A stretch of 64,000 nt of DNA from Branchipolynoe longqiensis (taxonomy: Eukaryota > Annelida > Polychaeta > Phyllodocida > Polynoidae): NCBI GenBank assembly GCA_030323885.1, contig CM059194.1:1178001-1242000 (forward strand), given 5' to 3'. The translations under genes and the position numbers were made by a program. Below are positions 28,301-33,164 of this stretch, piece by piece (position 1 is the first letter of the stretch; each line of letters opens with the position of its first letter). The notes under the pieces were generated by a model. That model searched no databases. It saw only the letters and a list, made by a program, of their open reading frames with translations, and was not told the origin of the DNA.

Positions 28301-30929
28301 AGCAGTAGTAGTAGCACTGCAGTAGACCAGTCGTAGTAGAAGTAGTAGCAGCAGAAGTATTAGCAGTAGTAGTAGTAGTAGTAGTAGTAGTAGCAGCAGA
28401 GCAGTAGTAGTAGCAGAGCAGTAGTAGTAGCACTGCAGTAGAGCAGTAGTAGTAGCAGCAGTAGAAGTAGCAGCAATAGAAGTAACAGTAGTAGTAGTAG
28501 CAATAGTAGTAGCAGCAGTAGAAGTAGCAGCAATAGAAGTAGCAGTAGTAGTAGTAGCAGCAGTAGTACTAGCAGCAGAGCAGTAGTAGTAGCAGCAAAG
28601 CAGTAGTAGTAGCAAAGCAGCAGAGCAGTAGTAGCAGCAATAGAGCAGTAGAAGTAGCAGCAATAGAAGTACCAGTAGTAGAAGTAGCAGCAGTAGGAGT
28701 AGCAATAGAGCAGTAGTAGTAACAGCAGTAGAAGTAGCAGTAGCAGCAGTAGTAGTAGCAATAGAAGTAGTAGCAGCAGTAGTAATAGCAGCAATAGTAG
28801 TAGCAGCAGTAGAAGTAGCAGCAATAGAAGTAGTAGTAGCAGTAGTAGTAGTAGCAGCAGTAGTAGTAGCAATAGAGCAGTAGTAGTAACAATTCCTGTA
28901 AGACTTGCAAGTCAAGTCTGATATCTTTTTTATCAAACGGGGCAGGTATTACAATGGGGAAAGAATTACCATAGATAATTGGTCAGTAACACCATTGAGG
29001 CAATTATTTTGTAAATTCAAAATTCAACATATCTCACTTACCTCATGTTATGAGGCTTAATTAACAAACATTTAATTCATTTGTGCAAAACAATATAGCC
29101 CAGATGTCTCGTAGTCATTTCTCACCCATTTCCTCATGTCAACATATAATAATTGTGTTTAATCAAACTTGCCAAGGAATACATAAGTACTGTTTATTTT
29201 GTAATTTCCCAATTTTAAATAACTGGTTGGTTGGTTGTTGGAGTTTTACATCCTGGCGATATATAAGATCATATGAGGATGTGGAAATAGCCGGTAGTAG
29301 TGATGATGATGATGCTGCTGATGATGGTGGTGATGAAGATGATACTGTGTTTGTTTTCAGTTACTTCAGCCGACTATAGAGGCTTTTCTTCCCGAGGAGT
29401 CAGACGAGGAGGTATGTTGCTGCCATTAAGATTTGTTTATTTAAAACAACAATTAATTTGAAAATCTTCTCAGTAACATGAATGCCGGAGGCTGCAGTGT
29501 ATCAGTGGTTGCTGTAACCACCTCTAGTGTGGGTGGAAAATACGGTAAATACTTCCTCGCTGGTGTTCTTCCGGTGTCACCCACCTGCACTCCTTAGATA
29601 GGATAGCACCGGGCGCGGTGGCCTAATCGGTAGAGCGCGGGCCTCGCGTGCGGAAGGTCGGGAGTTTTCCCGGTCGAGTCAAACCAGTGACTTTAAAATT
29701 GATACTTGTCGCTTCCTATCATGGCGCTCAGCATTATTAGGATAGGCATTATCAGGTCATGGTGCTGGCGGCCTGATTTCCCAGTGGGGCAACACTATAA
29801 AGTCGCCATGATTGTACATTGTCACAAGTCGGCACCATCCTGATATGACCTTAGATGTTGCTCGCACGTAAAACAACAAACAGACTATATAGATAGCTGA
29901 CCTATTTTTGTGCATCACGTGACTAGGTCAAGAGGCCATTGCAATGAATGTAATTTAAAATATACATGGTTCTTAAAACAGCAAATTTCCAAAACCAAAA
30001 CAATTATCTAAATTTGATTCTATGTCTAACCAAAGCCCCTATAATATTATAGGGTCTTTGGTCTAACTTAGATACTGGTGCTCTTATTAAACATTGTTCA
30101 CCACATAAAAGGGAATACTGAGGCAACCTAATAAAACCTGTTACTGTAGGCGCAGATGGTCAATTTAATAGAACCTATTACTGTTTTTCAGTTTTGGCAC
30201 ACTTGCCAACATTAATTTGACATGTTTGCACTTCGAGTATCTCAAAAGTTGGCCATTTAAAATATGTTACTTCAAACTAAAGTATGGTATATTGTAGCGA
30301 TCAACCTATATACATTTATCTCAGAAAATGACACAAACTCAAAACCAATAGACTGCAAATTTAATGTTGGTTCTAGAATTCAAATATTTATTGCCAAAAT
30401 AAATTGTGCATGTTTTCATTTCACATGTCTCCAGCATTAGCCAAAAAAAAAAAAACATAAGTAGGGTAGATTATATCAATCAATCTAATATATTTATAAA
30501 TATATATGTAGAACTAACCGACTCACCGAGGGTAGGGAGATGTGGGAAAATGCTTACAGAAAAAGAATGCATGGAGTAGATAGCTACACAACTGAAAGTA
30601 ACGAAACACGGGGAACCATGAGACTATTACTGTCTAGCAGCAAAAACGAGTCATTATAGGCAGCATAAATACACCGTCACACAAAAGGAATTTAGTTAAA
30701 TAACATAAAGATTTTAATAACAAAAATAAAAAGGCGGTGCTTTCAAAAGCTGATCTCATCCGGGCTTCATTTCCCCCTGCAGGGTTACGAGGTGCAGAGT
30801 GTACTGGGCAGGGTGGTAGGGCCGCTGCCCTGCCTCGTCATGGGTACCCTGCAGAAGGCACCCACACCAAGCGCAGGGCTGAGGGAACTGAAGGAAGTAC
30901 ACCTGCAACAAGTCTCCCTTAACACATAA
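991..30929 (+). CDS. SPIDR: SPIDR-like DNA-repair scaffold protein, 3' 16 exons (N-terminus outside window)
   Basis: Joined exons: 991-1352, 2824-2895, 5395-5603, 9347-9450, 10574-10778, 12070-12266, 13555-13837, 15434-15694, 16697-16787, 18314-18517, 19076-19259, 20509-20691, 25445-25526, 27335-27458, 29361-29411, 30783-30929. Every intron is GT-AG and the joined exons give one frame of 918 codons plus stop; the first two bases complete a codon from an upstream exon. Matches to human SPIDR (recalled, 915 aa) occur in order: an acidic Ser/Asp N-region, the GGLADRLQ block, HPPWQ, a GILESVENQG/IVQRVF block, LLLQDSSG, FCYRLVAP, a split CxxC...CxxC ribbon, and YEVQSVLGRVVG near the C-terminus. 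These belong to the DUF4502/DUF4503 regions. SPIDR is a nuclear scaffold linking BLM and RAD51 in homologous recombination. Function here is inferred from homology. Five exon edges are tandemly duplicated, so normal splicing cannot be assumed. Confidence 0.88.
1484..1605 (+). mobile_element. SINE family A head, decayed
   Basis: Contains a tRNA-like head (gcctgaatgagttgagcatc ... gttcgaaccctgg) and the start of the SINE body (gacttaaaaattgat), then diverges. Confidence 0.55.
2212..2566 (+). mobile_element. MITE family 2 (TTAA-flanked)
   Basis: Starts TTAA-AGCTGCATAGTCCGATG and ends CATCGGATTATGCAACT-TTAA, so it has about 17-bp inverted ends and a TTAA duplication. Internal sequence is shared with copies at 12850, 20034, 29965, 36047 and 56155. 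TTAA targets are typical of piggyBac- and Kolobok-type transposases; no transposase is present. Confidence 0.8.
2824..2895 (+). CDS. SPIDR: SPIDR exon b
   Basis: Seventy-two bases, phase 0 to phase 0, with acceptor ccctag and donor AAG|gtatgg. Residues 121-144 start NYSIYDFDTQTPTSKEDAS. Weakly conserved; accepted because it keeps the frame between flanking exons and has clean splice sites. Confidence 0.65.
3520..3740 (+). mobile_element. Repeat family E, 5'/3' truncated copy
   Basis: Shares ccagtatcac...ccagcgttgaaaacaagc...atgggcagaatacaaa with the repeats at 15846-16338, 46000-46110 and 62728-62936. Boundaries are approximate. Confidence 0.5.
3985..4376. repeat. Direct repeat with internal inverted arms
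   Basis: A segment with CTGTGGCAACGGTCCCACAA occurs at about 4039 and again at about 4299, each followed by a copy of gtcagatg(t/c)(c/t)gcatg...gtgaatattgtgta. Within the first copy, acacaatattcatacgcatgc is matched inverted by gcatgcgttgtgaatattgtgt, suggesting a small foldback element. Confidence 0.55.
4486..5351 (+). mobile_element. SINE family A, split by a LINE remnant
   Basis: Family A is a ~330-bp tRNA-derived SINE: a head with A/B-box-like segments (ggccgaatgagttgag ... ), a body ending ctgatatgaccttagatgtt, and a (caaa)n tail. Here the head/body (4486-4716) and tail (5225-5351) are separated by the LINE fragment 4717-5224; the broken phrase ggtcat/catggtgc closes when the insert is removed. 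Confidence 0.85.
4717..5224 (-). mobile_element. CR1/Jockey-like LINE 3' fragment
   Basis: An open stretch of 137 codons on the - strand resembles the extreme C-terminus of non-LTR reverse transcriptases. Its features are RLRGDMIETYKI, an FFFRVTDPWNSLP motif and FERRLDRHW. The 5' end, including the polymerase core, is missing, as in a 5'-truncated insertion. The same 3' tail sequence occurs at 15176-15410. Confidence 0.75.
5395..5603 (+). CDS. SPIDR: SPIDR exon c
   Basis: Acceptor ttttccttgcag, donor CAA|gtgagc, ending with two bases of a Lys codon. Residues 145-213 contain a SSEWLRNLQWMPDD segment and end in a basic KKSKRKYC. The acceptor lies about 45 bp after the tail of a SINE (5225-5351). 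Confidence 0.72.
5685..5927 (+). mobile_element. MITE family 1
   Basis: CATGGTCCGTA ... GTACAGATCCTG ends, flanked by TATTAC on both sides (5679-5684 and 5928-5933). Lies in the intron 82 bp after the donor of exon c. Confidence 0.82.
6190..6675 (-). mobile_element. CR1-like LINE 3' end, frame-broken
   Basis: The - strand carries a stretch like FDEIPYEQCMRHLKIPSMYYR and the 3' UTR motif taattaagagcggctaacag. Both are shared with the longer copy at 59440-61360. A 13-base C run near 6527 disrupts the frame. Confidence 0.75.
6893..8035 (+). repeat. 57-bp minisatellite with variable C-tracts
   Basis: About 20 units, each with catatacgtgggggtgtag, then acggactgcttttacatcc, then a C run of 6-11 bases. 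Length variation is mostly in the C-tract. It is intronic in SPIDR and has no coding potential. Confidence 0.92.
8130..9064. mobile_element. TIR DNA element, non-autonomous (~935 bp)
   Basis: Ends are CAGTAAAACCTCTCTAAA and its inverse (..agagaggttttactg). Subterminal inverted segments also match (agactacatcacc / ggtgatgtagtct). No transposase ORF. A ~190-bp relative with the same ends is at 34826-35015, flanked by TA, suggesting a Tc1/mariner-like source. Confidence 0.75.
9347..9450 (+). CDS. SPIDR: SPIDR exon d, conserved GGLADRLQ block
   Basis: Acceptor catttcag, donor GCAG|gttagt. Encodes KGGLADRLQKLLRRKNSTQ followed by NIWNHK (residues 214-235). This is the most recognisable N-terminal SPIDR motif: the human protein has a near-identical GGLAERL...ISLWRH block. 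It precedes the DUF4502 region. Confidence 0.85.
9596..10228 (+). mobile_element. SINE family B, split by an unidentified ~330-bp insert
   Basis: Family B has a tRNA-Ala-like head (gtagctcaggtggtagag in intact copies), a body including aagtgcatataaaagacccc, and the tail gttaaataaaacaagc. The head part 9596-9666 and the rest 9995-10228 are collinear with the intact copies; 9667-9994 is unrelated GC-richer DNA containing an 8-G run and hairpin-like acgcagtttcactgaactgc segments. Confidence 0.75.
10229..10490 (-). mobile_element. tRNA-Gln-like SINE (family F)
   Basis: On the - strand, gcctaggtggtgtaatggtt ... gggttccagtcccgc reads as degenerate A and B boxes of a tRNA. It continues into a non-tRNA body with a repeated phrase. 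A related fragment is at 19655-19815. It is too diverged to be a functional tRNA gene. Confidence 0.5.
10574..10778 (+). CDS. SPIDR: SPIDR exon e, OB-like strand region
   Basis: Acceptor ttttacag, donor TG|gtaagg splitting the Trp codon of HPPW. Residues 250-316 begin VSKVLTVELVETRVEFS and end SSVVQIHPP. Both stretches align with human SPIDR (LTVKILELHEE and VRIFPPWQ, recalled). Confidence 0.85.
11021..11480 (+). mobile_element. Repeat family C (gattgattg-led)
   Basis: Begins with (gatt)n, then ggttgctttacgtcgtgtcg and ccatattcacggcgagaaat. It ends near cagcggggactgacacccaa. Copies lie at 46708-47190 and 47340-47820, with fragments at 18738, 39553 and 45355. Confidence 0.75.
11517..11710 (+). 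mobile_element. tRNA-headed SINE fragment with a different body
   Basis: Head gggcgcagtggccgaatcgg ... ggtcaggagttcgg resembles family A, but the body (tgcagcatgcaacatttcat, ctcgagtcctgaaaaatcat) differs; part of that body recurs near 34640-34735. Confidence 0.5.
11748..12018 (+). mobile_element. MITE family 1
   Basis: CAGGGTCCGTATG ... TACGGACCCTG with flanks AGACTA (11742-11747) and AGGCTA (12019-12024). It ends 51 bp before exon f, within the acceptor region. Confidence 0.85.
12070..12266 (+). CDS. SPIDR: SPIDR exon f
   Basis: Acceptor atatctag, donor GAAG|gtatac. Completes the HPPWQ motif and continues DLNSPTGNKVILCTLFC (residues 319-335), followed by a low-complexity polar linker. The junction WQ is preserved across the intron, which supports the splice choice. 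Confidence 0.85.
12304..12630 (+). mobile_element. SINE family A, near full length
   Basis: Head from cgcggtgggagaatcggtag to the tail aaacaacagcaaacaaac; in the intron 38 bp after exon f. Confidence 0.85.
12850..13197 (+). mobile_element. MITE family 2 (TTAA-flanked)
   Basis: TTAA-TGCTGCATAGTCCGATG ... CATCGGACTATGCAACC-TTAA. Confidence 0.82.
13341..13465 (+). mobile_element. SINE family A, tail fragment
   Basis: Contains cagtggggcagcactataa... through cctgatatgacctta; 5' part absent. A short GGCTGGTGTTGGGT repeat precedes it at 13240-13335. Confidence 0.65.
13555..13837 (+). CDS. SPIDR: SPIDR exon g (exon 7 in window)
   Basis: Acceptor aactcag, donor CAG|gtgaga. Residues 384-476 end with GDTGILESVENQG ... 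ITLRAIVQRVFYRRTAV, the counterpart of the vertebrate DVVESQG...VVVQRVYSLP block. The 3' end of this exon, with its donor site, is repeated downstream to 14545. Confidence 0.85.
13771..14545 (+). repeat. Exon-7-derived tandem array carrying the 5' splice site
   Basis: Six copies of a unit beginning ttgtggcattacgctcagag and running through the exon's last codons into ctgtcag|gtgagataggcac, followed by a (cat/atc)n tract of variable length. Donor positions are 13838 (the real exon), 13994, 14144, 14305 and 14432; the sixth copy (from 14503) lacks it. Units are 127-161 bp. Copies four and five also gain an extra ctacag|gt(a/g)aac site. Confidence 0.92.
14679..15170. mobile_element. Nested pair of family A SINEs
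   Basis: A + strand copy (14679-14826, tail resumed 15131-15170) is interrupted by a - strand copy (about 14827-15130). GATATGACC flanks the inner element on both sides, a plausible target duplication. Confidence 0.75.
15176..15415 (-). mobile_element. LINE 3' remnant abutting exon h acceptor
   Basis: Shares cagattaacttacagatcc, tctaatgccagct(t)gttat and actgtt..ctgatctgtcactcgaaag with the LINE fragment 4717-5224. It ends about 18 bp before the acceptor at 15433. Confidence 0.75.
15434..15694 (+). CDS. SPIDR: SPIDR exon h (exon 8 in window)
   Basis: Acceptor gtctgctacag, donor TCG|gtgggc, phase 2. Residues 478-563 carry a Ser/Pro/Arg linker, then DRQRISLLLQDSSGTCCEV and EGAVWSFSGLRQ, corresponding to the ACLLVQD...GEVHL...LVGMKV region of vertebrate SPIDR. 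The donor edge is copied twice downstream (15767 and 16360). A LINE remnant ends just before the acceptor. Confidence 0.85.
15681..16404 (+). repeat. Exon-8 donor-edge triplication
   Basis: The exon end and intron start (aataagaatcg|gtgggcaattctattcaatt...ctagaatattactc) recurs at 15767-15818 and 16360-16404. The second copy is preceded by a strong pyrimidine tract and catag/ctgcag, so it has the look of a micro-exon. A 493-bp element separates copies two and three. Confidence 0.85.
15846..16338 (+). mobile_element. Repeat family E, full copy
   Basis: Inserted between copies two and three of the exon-8 edge repeat and flanked by ATAG (15842-15845 and 16339-16342). Internal landmarks are gataacatatccaac, acgtacaagcctatgg and gaaaacaagcctgg. 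No ORF is seen; classification is open. Confidence 0.7.
16432..16650 (+). mobile_element. MITE family 1, 5'-truncated
   Basis: Body from ttcaaggccctgaaaagcct to the intact 3' end gtacggaccctg; 46 bp before exon i. Confidence 0.75.
16697..16787 (+). CDS. SPIDR: SPIDR exon i
   Basis: Ninety-one bases; acceptor tttatttcag, donor CAG|gtgagt. Residues 564-594 read RDPCLFNVIESVHPAEGLAV and then polar residues. The block matches GIFSLIDTLWPP of human SPIDR. Confidence 0.82.
16847..17354 (-). mobile_element. RTE-clade LINE 3' fragment
   Basis: A 163-codon - strand open frame matches the C-terminal part of RTE-type endonuclease-reverse transcriptase proteins. Motifs are LMYGAETWTISKK, YFGHIIRQ, GSRGRGRPRTSW and DKWR. 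It is flanked by AGTGAATGACAA at 16835-16846 and 17355-17366, a 12-bp target duplication. 5'-truncated and non-autonomous. Confidence 0.88.
17366..17760 (+). repeat. Interspersed repeat family G
   Basis: Contains aagacaagatggcgatgata and ggttttcacccctactgc; the same sequence recurs, twice interrupted, across 31690-33300. Its nature (LTR or DNA element) is unknown. Confidence 0.65.
17770..18022 (+). mobile_element. MITE family 1, 5'-truncated
   Basis: Starts within the body (tcttgaacttcgtttgcccc) and ends gtgtacagaccttg. Confidence 0.7.
18028..18155 (-). mobile_element. SINE family B, tail-end fragment
   Basis: Carries gtttgttttatttaacaatg and catcggctattggacatc in - orientation; the head is absent. 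Confidence 0.7.
18172..18302. repeat. AAT/AAC trinucleotide-rich microsatellite
   Basis: Interrupted (aat/aac/act)n ending 11 bp before the acceptor of exon j. Confidence 0.85.
18314..18517 (+). CDS. SPIDR: SPIDR exon j
   Basis: Phase 0 to phase 0; acceptor aaattgcag, donor CAG|gtgagt. Residues 595-662 include QAFCYRLVAPSGESSC and LTVTCKVILTQSQ. The FCYRLVA motif corresponds to LCYILTAHP in the human DUF4503 region. Confidence 0.83.
18560..18725. repeat. CT-rich microsatellite
   Basis: (tctc/cact)n tract, strand-asymmetric pyrimidine; apparent Ser/Leu-rich open frames here are compositional. Confidence 0.85.
18738..18870 (-). mobile_element. Repeat family C fragment
   Basis: Inverse of the family C segment containing catgcatactg and gttggcgcaaggcca. 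Confidence 0.6.
19031..19085 (+). repeat. 20-bp triplication at the exon 11 acceptor
   Basis: Three successive units of the type gggcgtggctttctgttgca place possible AG acceptors at about 19035, 19055 and 19075. Only 19075 keeps the frame; use of an upstream one adds 20 or 40 bases. Confidence 0.85.
19076..19259 (+). CDS. SPIDR: SPIDR exon k
   Basis: Acceptor tctgttgcag, donor AATG|gtaata. Residues 663-723 begin GVVSPQQWYVVDDSLRAQ and end LLLLKDVAMQN. The Trp-containing strand parallels REIWLLVTDVTLQ of human SPIDR. The acceptor is the third of three near-identical 20-bp copies. Confidence 0.83.
19655..19815 (-). mobile_element. SINE family F fragment
   Basis: Shares gacctctcagg, cctgatgcaatc-like and gcctatataggttaatggtt phrases with 10229-10490, partly duplicated in tandem. 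Confidence 0.4.
20034..20374 (+). mobile_element. MITE family 2
   Basis: TTAA-CGCTACATAGTCTGATG ... CATCGGACTATGCAACC-TAA; more diverged copy. Confidence 0.75.
20509..20691 (+). CDS. SPIDR: SPIDR exon l
   Basis: Acceptor tttttttcag, donor TCAG|gtcagt, phase 1. Residues 724-784 start GLYFCDGYSRVYPACHIAS and end TCISTTDLVLVS. The dangling G joins GT of exon m to give ...LVLVS-GVNESAAYTW. That reproduces the human VVGVDESTAFSW junction and shows that no exon lies between. Confidence 0.85.
20755..21245 (+). repeat. Degenerate ~26-bp minisatellite
   Basis: Repeats of ggatctgactatagttgag/ttttcta decay gradually towards 21240. It starts 60 bp after the donor of exon l. Confidence 0.85.
21882..25493 (+). 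repeat. 77-bp exon-derived array carrying the exon 13 3' splice site
   Basis: The unit runs gtgacgtcacag|gtgtgaat, gagaatgctgcctacacg, tgggaggagtgtgacaag, tgtacatcatcctatctgtag. The first gtgtgaat is at 21903 and the true exon start at 25445. The difference, 3542, is exactly 46 x 77, so there are 47 copies with no net length change. In exon frame each decoy reads VNENAAYTWEECDKCTSSYL then TAG. Many units instead carry TGA in the Trp position (acgtgagacgag) or Leu (acgttagacgag). Copies also vary at gacgtcac/gatgtcac. Confidence 0.95.
25445..25526 (+). CDS. SPIDR: SPIDR exon m, first half of zinc ribbon (exon 13 in window)
   Basis: Acceptor gacgtcacag, donor CTCAG|gtagga, phase 1 to phase 2. 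Encodes VNESAAYTWDECDKCRSSN, then LHPHPDL. Cys797 and Cys800 form the first zinc knuckle; the second knuckle is in the next exon. The exon's 5' part and acceptor are the last unit of the 77-bp array 21882-25493; only this copy continues past the array sequence without a stop. Confidence 0.85.
25563..25915 (-). mobile_element. SINE family A
   Basis: - strand copy starting 36 bp after the donor of exon m; the head end near 25826 is followed by a second partial tail (gatatgacctagatgttgcc). Confidence 0.75.
26250..26597 (+). mobile_element. SINE family A
   Basis: Body and (caaa)n tail intact, head partly lost; contains a small insertion atatatattttgttgg before the tail. Confidence 0.8.
26640..26945 (-). 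mobile_element. tRNA-Ser-like SINE (family D)
   Basis: On the - strand, gtggcggagtggttagagtg ... cggcggttcgattcccc resembles a class II tRNA with a long variable arm. The fused body contains ccgctgtgtataacttacag. A close second copy is at 47828-48042, so it is an interspersed element, not a single tRNA gene. Confidence 0.7.
27125..27320 (+). mobile_element. SINE family B, 5'-truncated, touching exon n
   Basis: From gaaagtgcatataaaagacc to the tail gttatataaaacaagc; ends 14 bp before the acceptor of exon n. Confidence 0.8.
27335..27458 (+). CDS. SPIDR: SPIDR exon n, second half of zinc ribbon
   Basis: Acceptor ctactctgacag, donor AAG|gtgcta. Encodes R-HALFCPRCKQPVVAPLVGIS, then LEVYVQVRVALQT and CAKIK (residues 812-853). 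Cys817 and Cys820 complete the WxxCxxC...FxCxxC ribbon. The acceptor sits about 14 bp after a SINE tail. Confidence 0.88.
27530..28890. repeat. TAG/CAG-type trinucleotide expansion, 1.36 kb
   Basis: (gta/gca/gaa)n repeat in the intron 70 bp after exon n. All apparent poly-Leu or poly-Thr/Ala open frames are repeat translations. Confidence 0.93.
29361..29411 (+). CDS. SPIDR: SPIDR exon o (51-base exon)
   Basis: Seventeen codons, phase 0 to phase 0, acceptor ttgttttcag, donor GAG|gtatgt. Encodes LLQPTIEAFLPEESDEE (residues 854-870), matching LLQRSISSLLRF of human SPIDR and its acidic end. Confidence 0.83.
29608..29880 (+). mobile_element. SINE family A
   Basis: Clear tRNA-like head (ggtggcctaatcggtagagc ... 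ggtcgggag), short internal deletion, tail aaacaacaaac. Confidence 0.85.
29965..30365 (+). mobile_element. MITE family 2, decayed
   Basis: Internal phrases (gcaaatttccaaaaccaaaa, catgtttgcacttcg) match family 2; both ends are eroded and a short segment with aaagcccctataatattata is inserted. Confidence 0.6.
30783..30929 (+). CDS. SPIDR: SPIDR terminal coding exon
   Basis: Acceptor ttccccctgcag. Encodes GYEVQSVLGRVVGPLPCLVM through HLQQVSLNT and stops at TAA 30927-30929. SYEVKSVLGKEVG is the remembered human C-terminal counterpart. No AATAAA is seen in the next 100 bases; a MITE occupies 30971-31225, so the native 3'UTR may be disrupted or extended. Confidence 0.88.
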   Translation, partial: GYEVQSVLGRVVGPLPCLVMGTLQKAPTPSAGLRELKEVHLQQVSLNT

Positions 30930-30970
30930 TACACGCTATCTTATCATGGCGTGTATAAATATTGTATATA

Positions 30971-31225
30971 TGAGCCTGTCTCAAAAGGTGATAACTCTTC
31001 TTTTTTTTTCCATTGTAACGATTGACACAAAAAGCACAAAAACAGTTACACTGAAAACACAAGGACATTTGCTTCAAATCAATATGTATTCTATTGGGAT
31101 TATGAAACACCATGTAAAAAACAAATCAGTTTATCCTGAGCAAATGCATAAGCAGATAGTATGTTGATCGTTACAATGGACAAAGTTGTGTCCCATATTG
31201 CTTAGCACCTTTTGAGACAGTCTCA
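30971..31225. mobile_element. TIR MITE (TA-flanked) in SPIDR 3' flank
   Basis: TGAGCCTGTCTCAAAAGGTG at the left and CACCTTTTGAGACAGTCTCA at the right, flanked by TA. The duplicated 3' end at 31577-31665 preserves the uninterrupted site (attgtatacatattg). Confidence 0.85.
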
Positions 31226-31252
31226 TATATTGTTAAATATGTAATTATCCCA

Positions 31253-31576
31253 CTGGGTGCGGTGGCCGAATCTGTAGAGCATGGGTCTCCCGTGTGGGAG
31301 ATCAGGAGTTTGATTGCTGGTCGAGTCAAACCAATGACTTATCAAATTAGTAGTTGTCGCTTCCTAGCCTGGTGCACGGCATTATTAGGATAGGGCAAGG
31401 ACTGGTTGTCTAGGTGTCAGAATAATATGACTGAGTAGGATATCAGGCCATGGTGCCAGCAGCCTGGTCTCCCAGTGGGGCAGCACTATAAAGTCACCAC
31501 GAGAACGCACTGTCACAAGTCGGTACCTGTCCTGATATGACCTTTGATGGTGCTAGGATGTAAAACAACAAACAAA
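31253..31576 (+). mobile_element. SINE family A
   Basis: Full-length copy with head gggtgcggtggccgaatc and tail aaacaacaaacaaac, at the junction between the two copies of the SPIDR 3' end. Confidence 0.87.
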
Positions 31577-31866
31577 CAAGTCTCCCTTAACACATGATAC
31601 AGGTTCTCTTACCATGTGGTGTATGAATATTGTATACATATTGTTAATTATGTAATTATCCTGTTACTATCCTTTTATTTGCATTTCTGCTGTGTACTAT
31701 GTTGTTACGGTGTGGGGAGATCAAGCGGCCTGGTGTTTGGGTAGACTTGCTTCAAAGCAGGCAAACAGGGCTGAAAGTGGTCAAAACAAGCTGAAATCTA
31801 TGTAGATAAAAGATTCTCTCCCGTGCTTGCACTAAGTTGCAGTAGGTATGAAAGACAACATAGTCT

Positions 31867-32194
31867 GATGTTGTTGTTTTACGTCCTAGCAACATCCAAG
31901 GTCATATCAGGACGGGTACCGACTTGTGACAGTGTGCACTCATAACGACTTTATAGTCCTGTCCCACTGGGAAACCAGGCCACCGGCACCATGACCTGGT
32001 ATCCCACTCAGTCACATTATCCTGACACTGCGCACACCAGTCCTTGCCGTATCCTAATAATGCCGAGCGCCTGGCTAGGAAGCAACAAGTATCAATGTTT
32101 AAGTCATTGGTTTGGCTCGACCAGGGTTCGAACCCACTATCTACCAGCACGGGAGACGGACGCTCTAACTCATTCGGCCACCCCGTCTGGTCCC
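31867..32194 (-). mobile_element. SINE family A with 13-bp target duplication
   Basis: Flanked by GACAACATAGTCT at 31854-31866 and 32195-32207. The paralogous repeat near 17360 keeps the empty site (gacaacgtagtcta). Confidence 0.92.
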
Positions 32195-32417
32195 GACAAC
32201 ATAGTCTAAATATGGGCGAAAATTGTTGTAGTATGTAACAGGAAGTTGAATTCCTGGTTCCAGTACCTAATGGCTACTTATATCAGCACAGAGTTGGTGA
32301 AATGAGAGAGAAGGGAAAAGACAAGATGGCGACCACAGAACGCTATCGATTCGACTTCTAAAGTTCATTCAAGTATATGTTTTATTATATTTTTTTAATT
32401 AGAAGTAGCGGGTAAAT

Positions 32418-33164
32418 ATGTACTAAGCAAAAATGCATGCTTAATATTGTATTATTCATTATTTCTGCCTTATGTATCGTATTGTGTTGAAGTATGGGGA
32501 AATGAATATATAACAAATACGGAGTGTATTTATTTGCTACAGAAGAAAGCAGTGAGAATTGTTTGCAACGTTGGATATCGAGAGCACACTAATAAGCTGT
32601 TCTTTGATCTTCATGTATTCAAATTAATAGACTTGGTTGAGATGAAATCTAGTATGATAATTTACAATGCAAACAAAGGGCTACTGCCAAAAAATCTAGT
32701 CTCTATTCAAAATAAGTTCAGATAGTAGCCATGACACAAGGCAGAGGAACAACCTAAGACAAGTATTTGCAAGAACAACTTTAAATTCTCAATGTATATC
32801 TATATGTGGTATAAAAATATGGAATTCACTTGACGATAATATCAAATGTTCAAAAAACATTTATATGTTTCAACGAATGTATAAAAAGAAAATATTTAAG
32901 CTTTATCATAGGGAAAACACATGGTAGTCTAGTACATAAATATTGAGATGTAATTTACAGTATTGAGGGTAATATTGATATGCTTTTAACTTATATTTTT
33001 CTATTTATTAGTATACGCAATGTATCTGTTTTATTTTTTTAAATGGGGAAAGCACCTCATAAGTATTGTACTTCTGCTTTCTCCTTTTTCATGTGAAAAA
33101 TTTACTGATATAAATATAAACTTGTGTGTTCATTGATCACGTGGAAATAAATAAAAAAATGTAT
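32418..33164 (+). mobile_element. Non-LTR retrotransposon 3' fragment
   Basis: A 92-codon frame with SYCVEVWGNEY, LLQKKAVRI and DLHVFKLIDLVEMK matches the C-terminus of Jockey/Rex-like reverse transcriptases. It continues out of frame (GIKIWNSL near 32810) to an A-rich end near 33160. 5'-truncated; inserted in a family G repeat whose paralog at 17570-17620 lacks it. Confidence 0.8.

Larger units (their letters stand above)
30903..31665 (+). repeat. Duplicated 3' end of SPIDR terminal exon
   Basis: The terminal codons and 3' flank (caagtctcccttaacacata..., with tgtataaatattgtata) recur at 31577-31665 with about 85% visible identity. Copy one is broken by a MITE (30971-31225); a SINE (31253-31576) lies between the copies. 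Confidence 0.85.

Noticed and set aside
27470..28936. Poly-Leu, Thr/Ala and Tyr/Cys-rich frames on the - strand
   Set aside because: Translation of the TAG/CAG triplet repeat.
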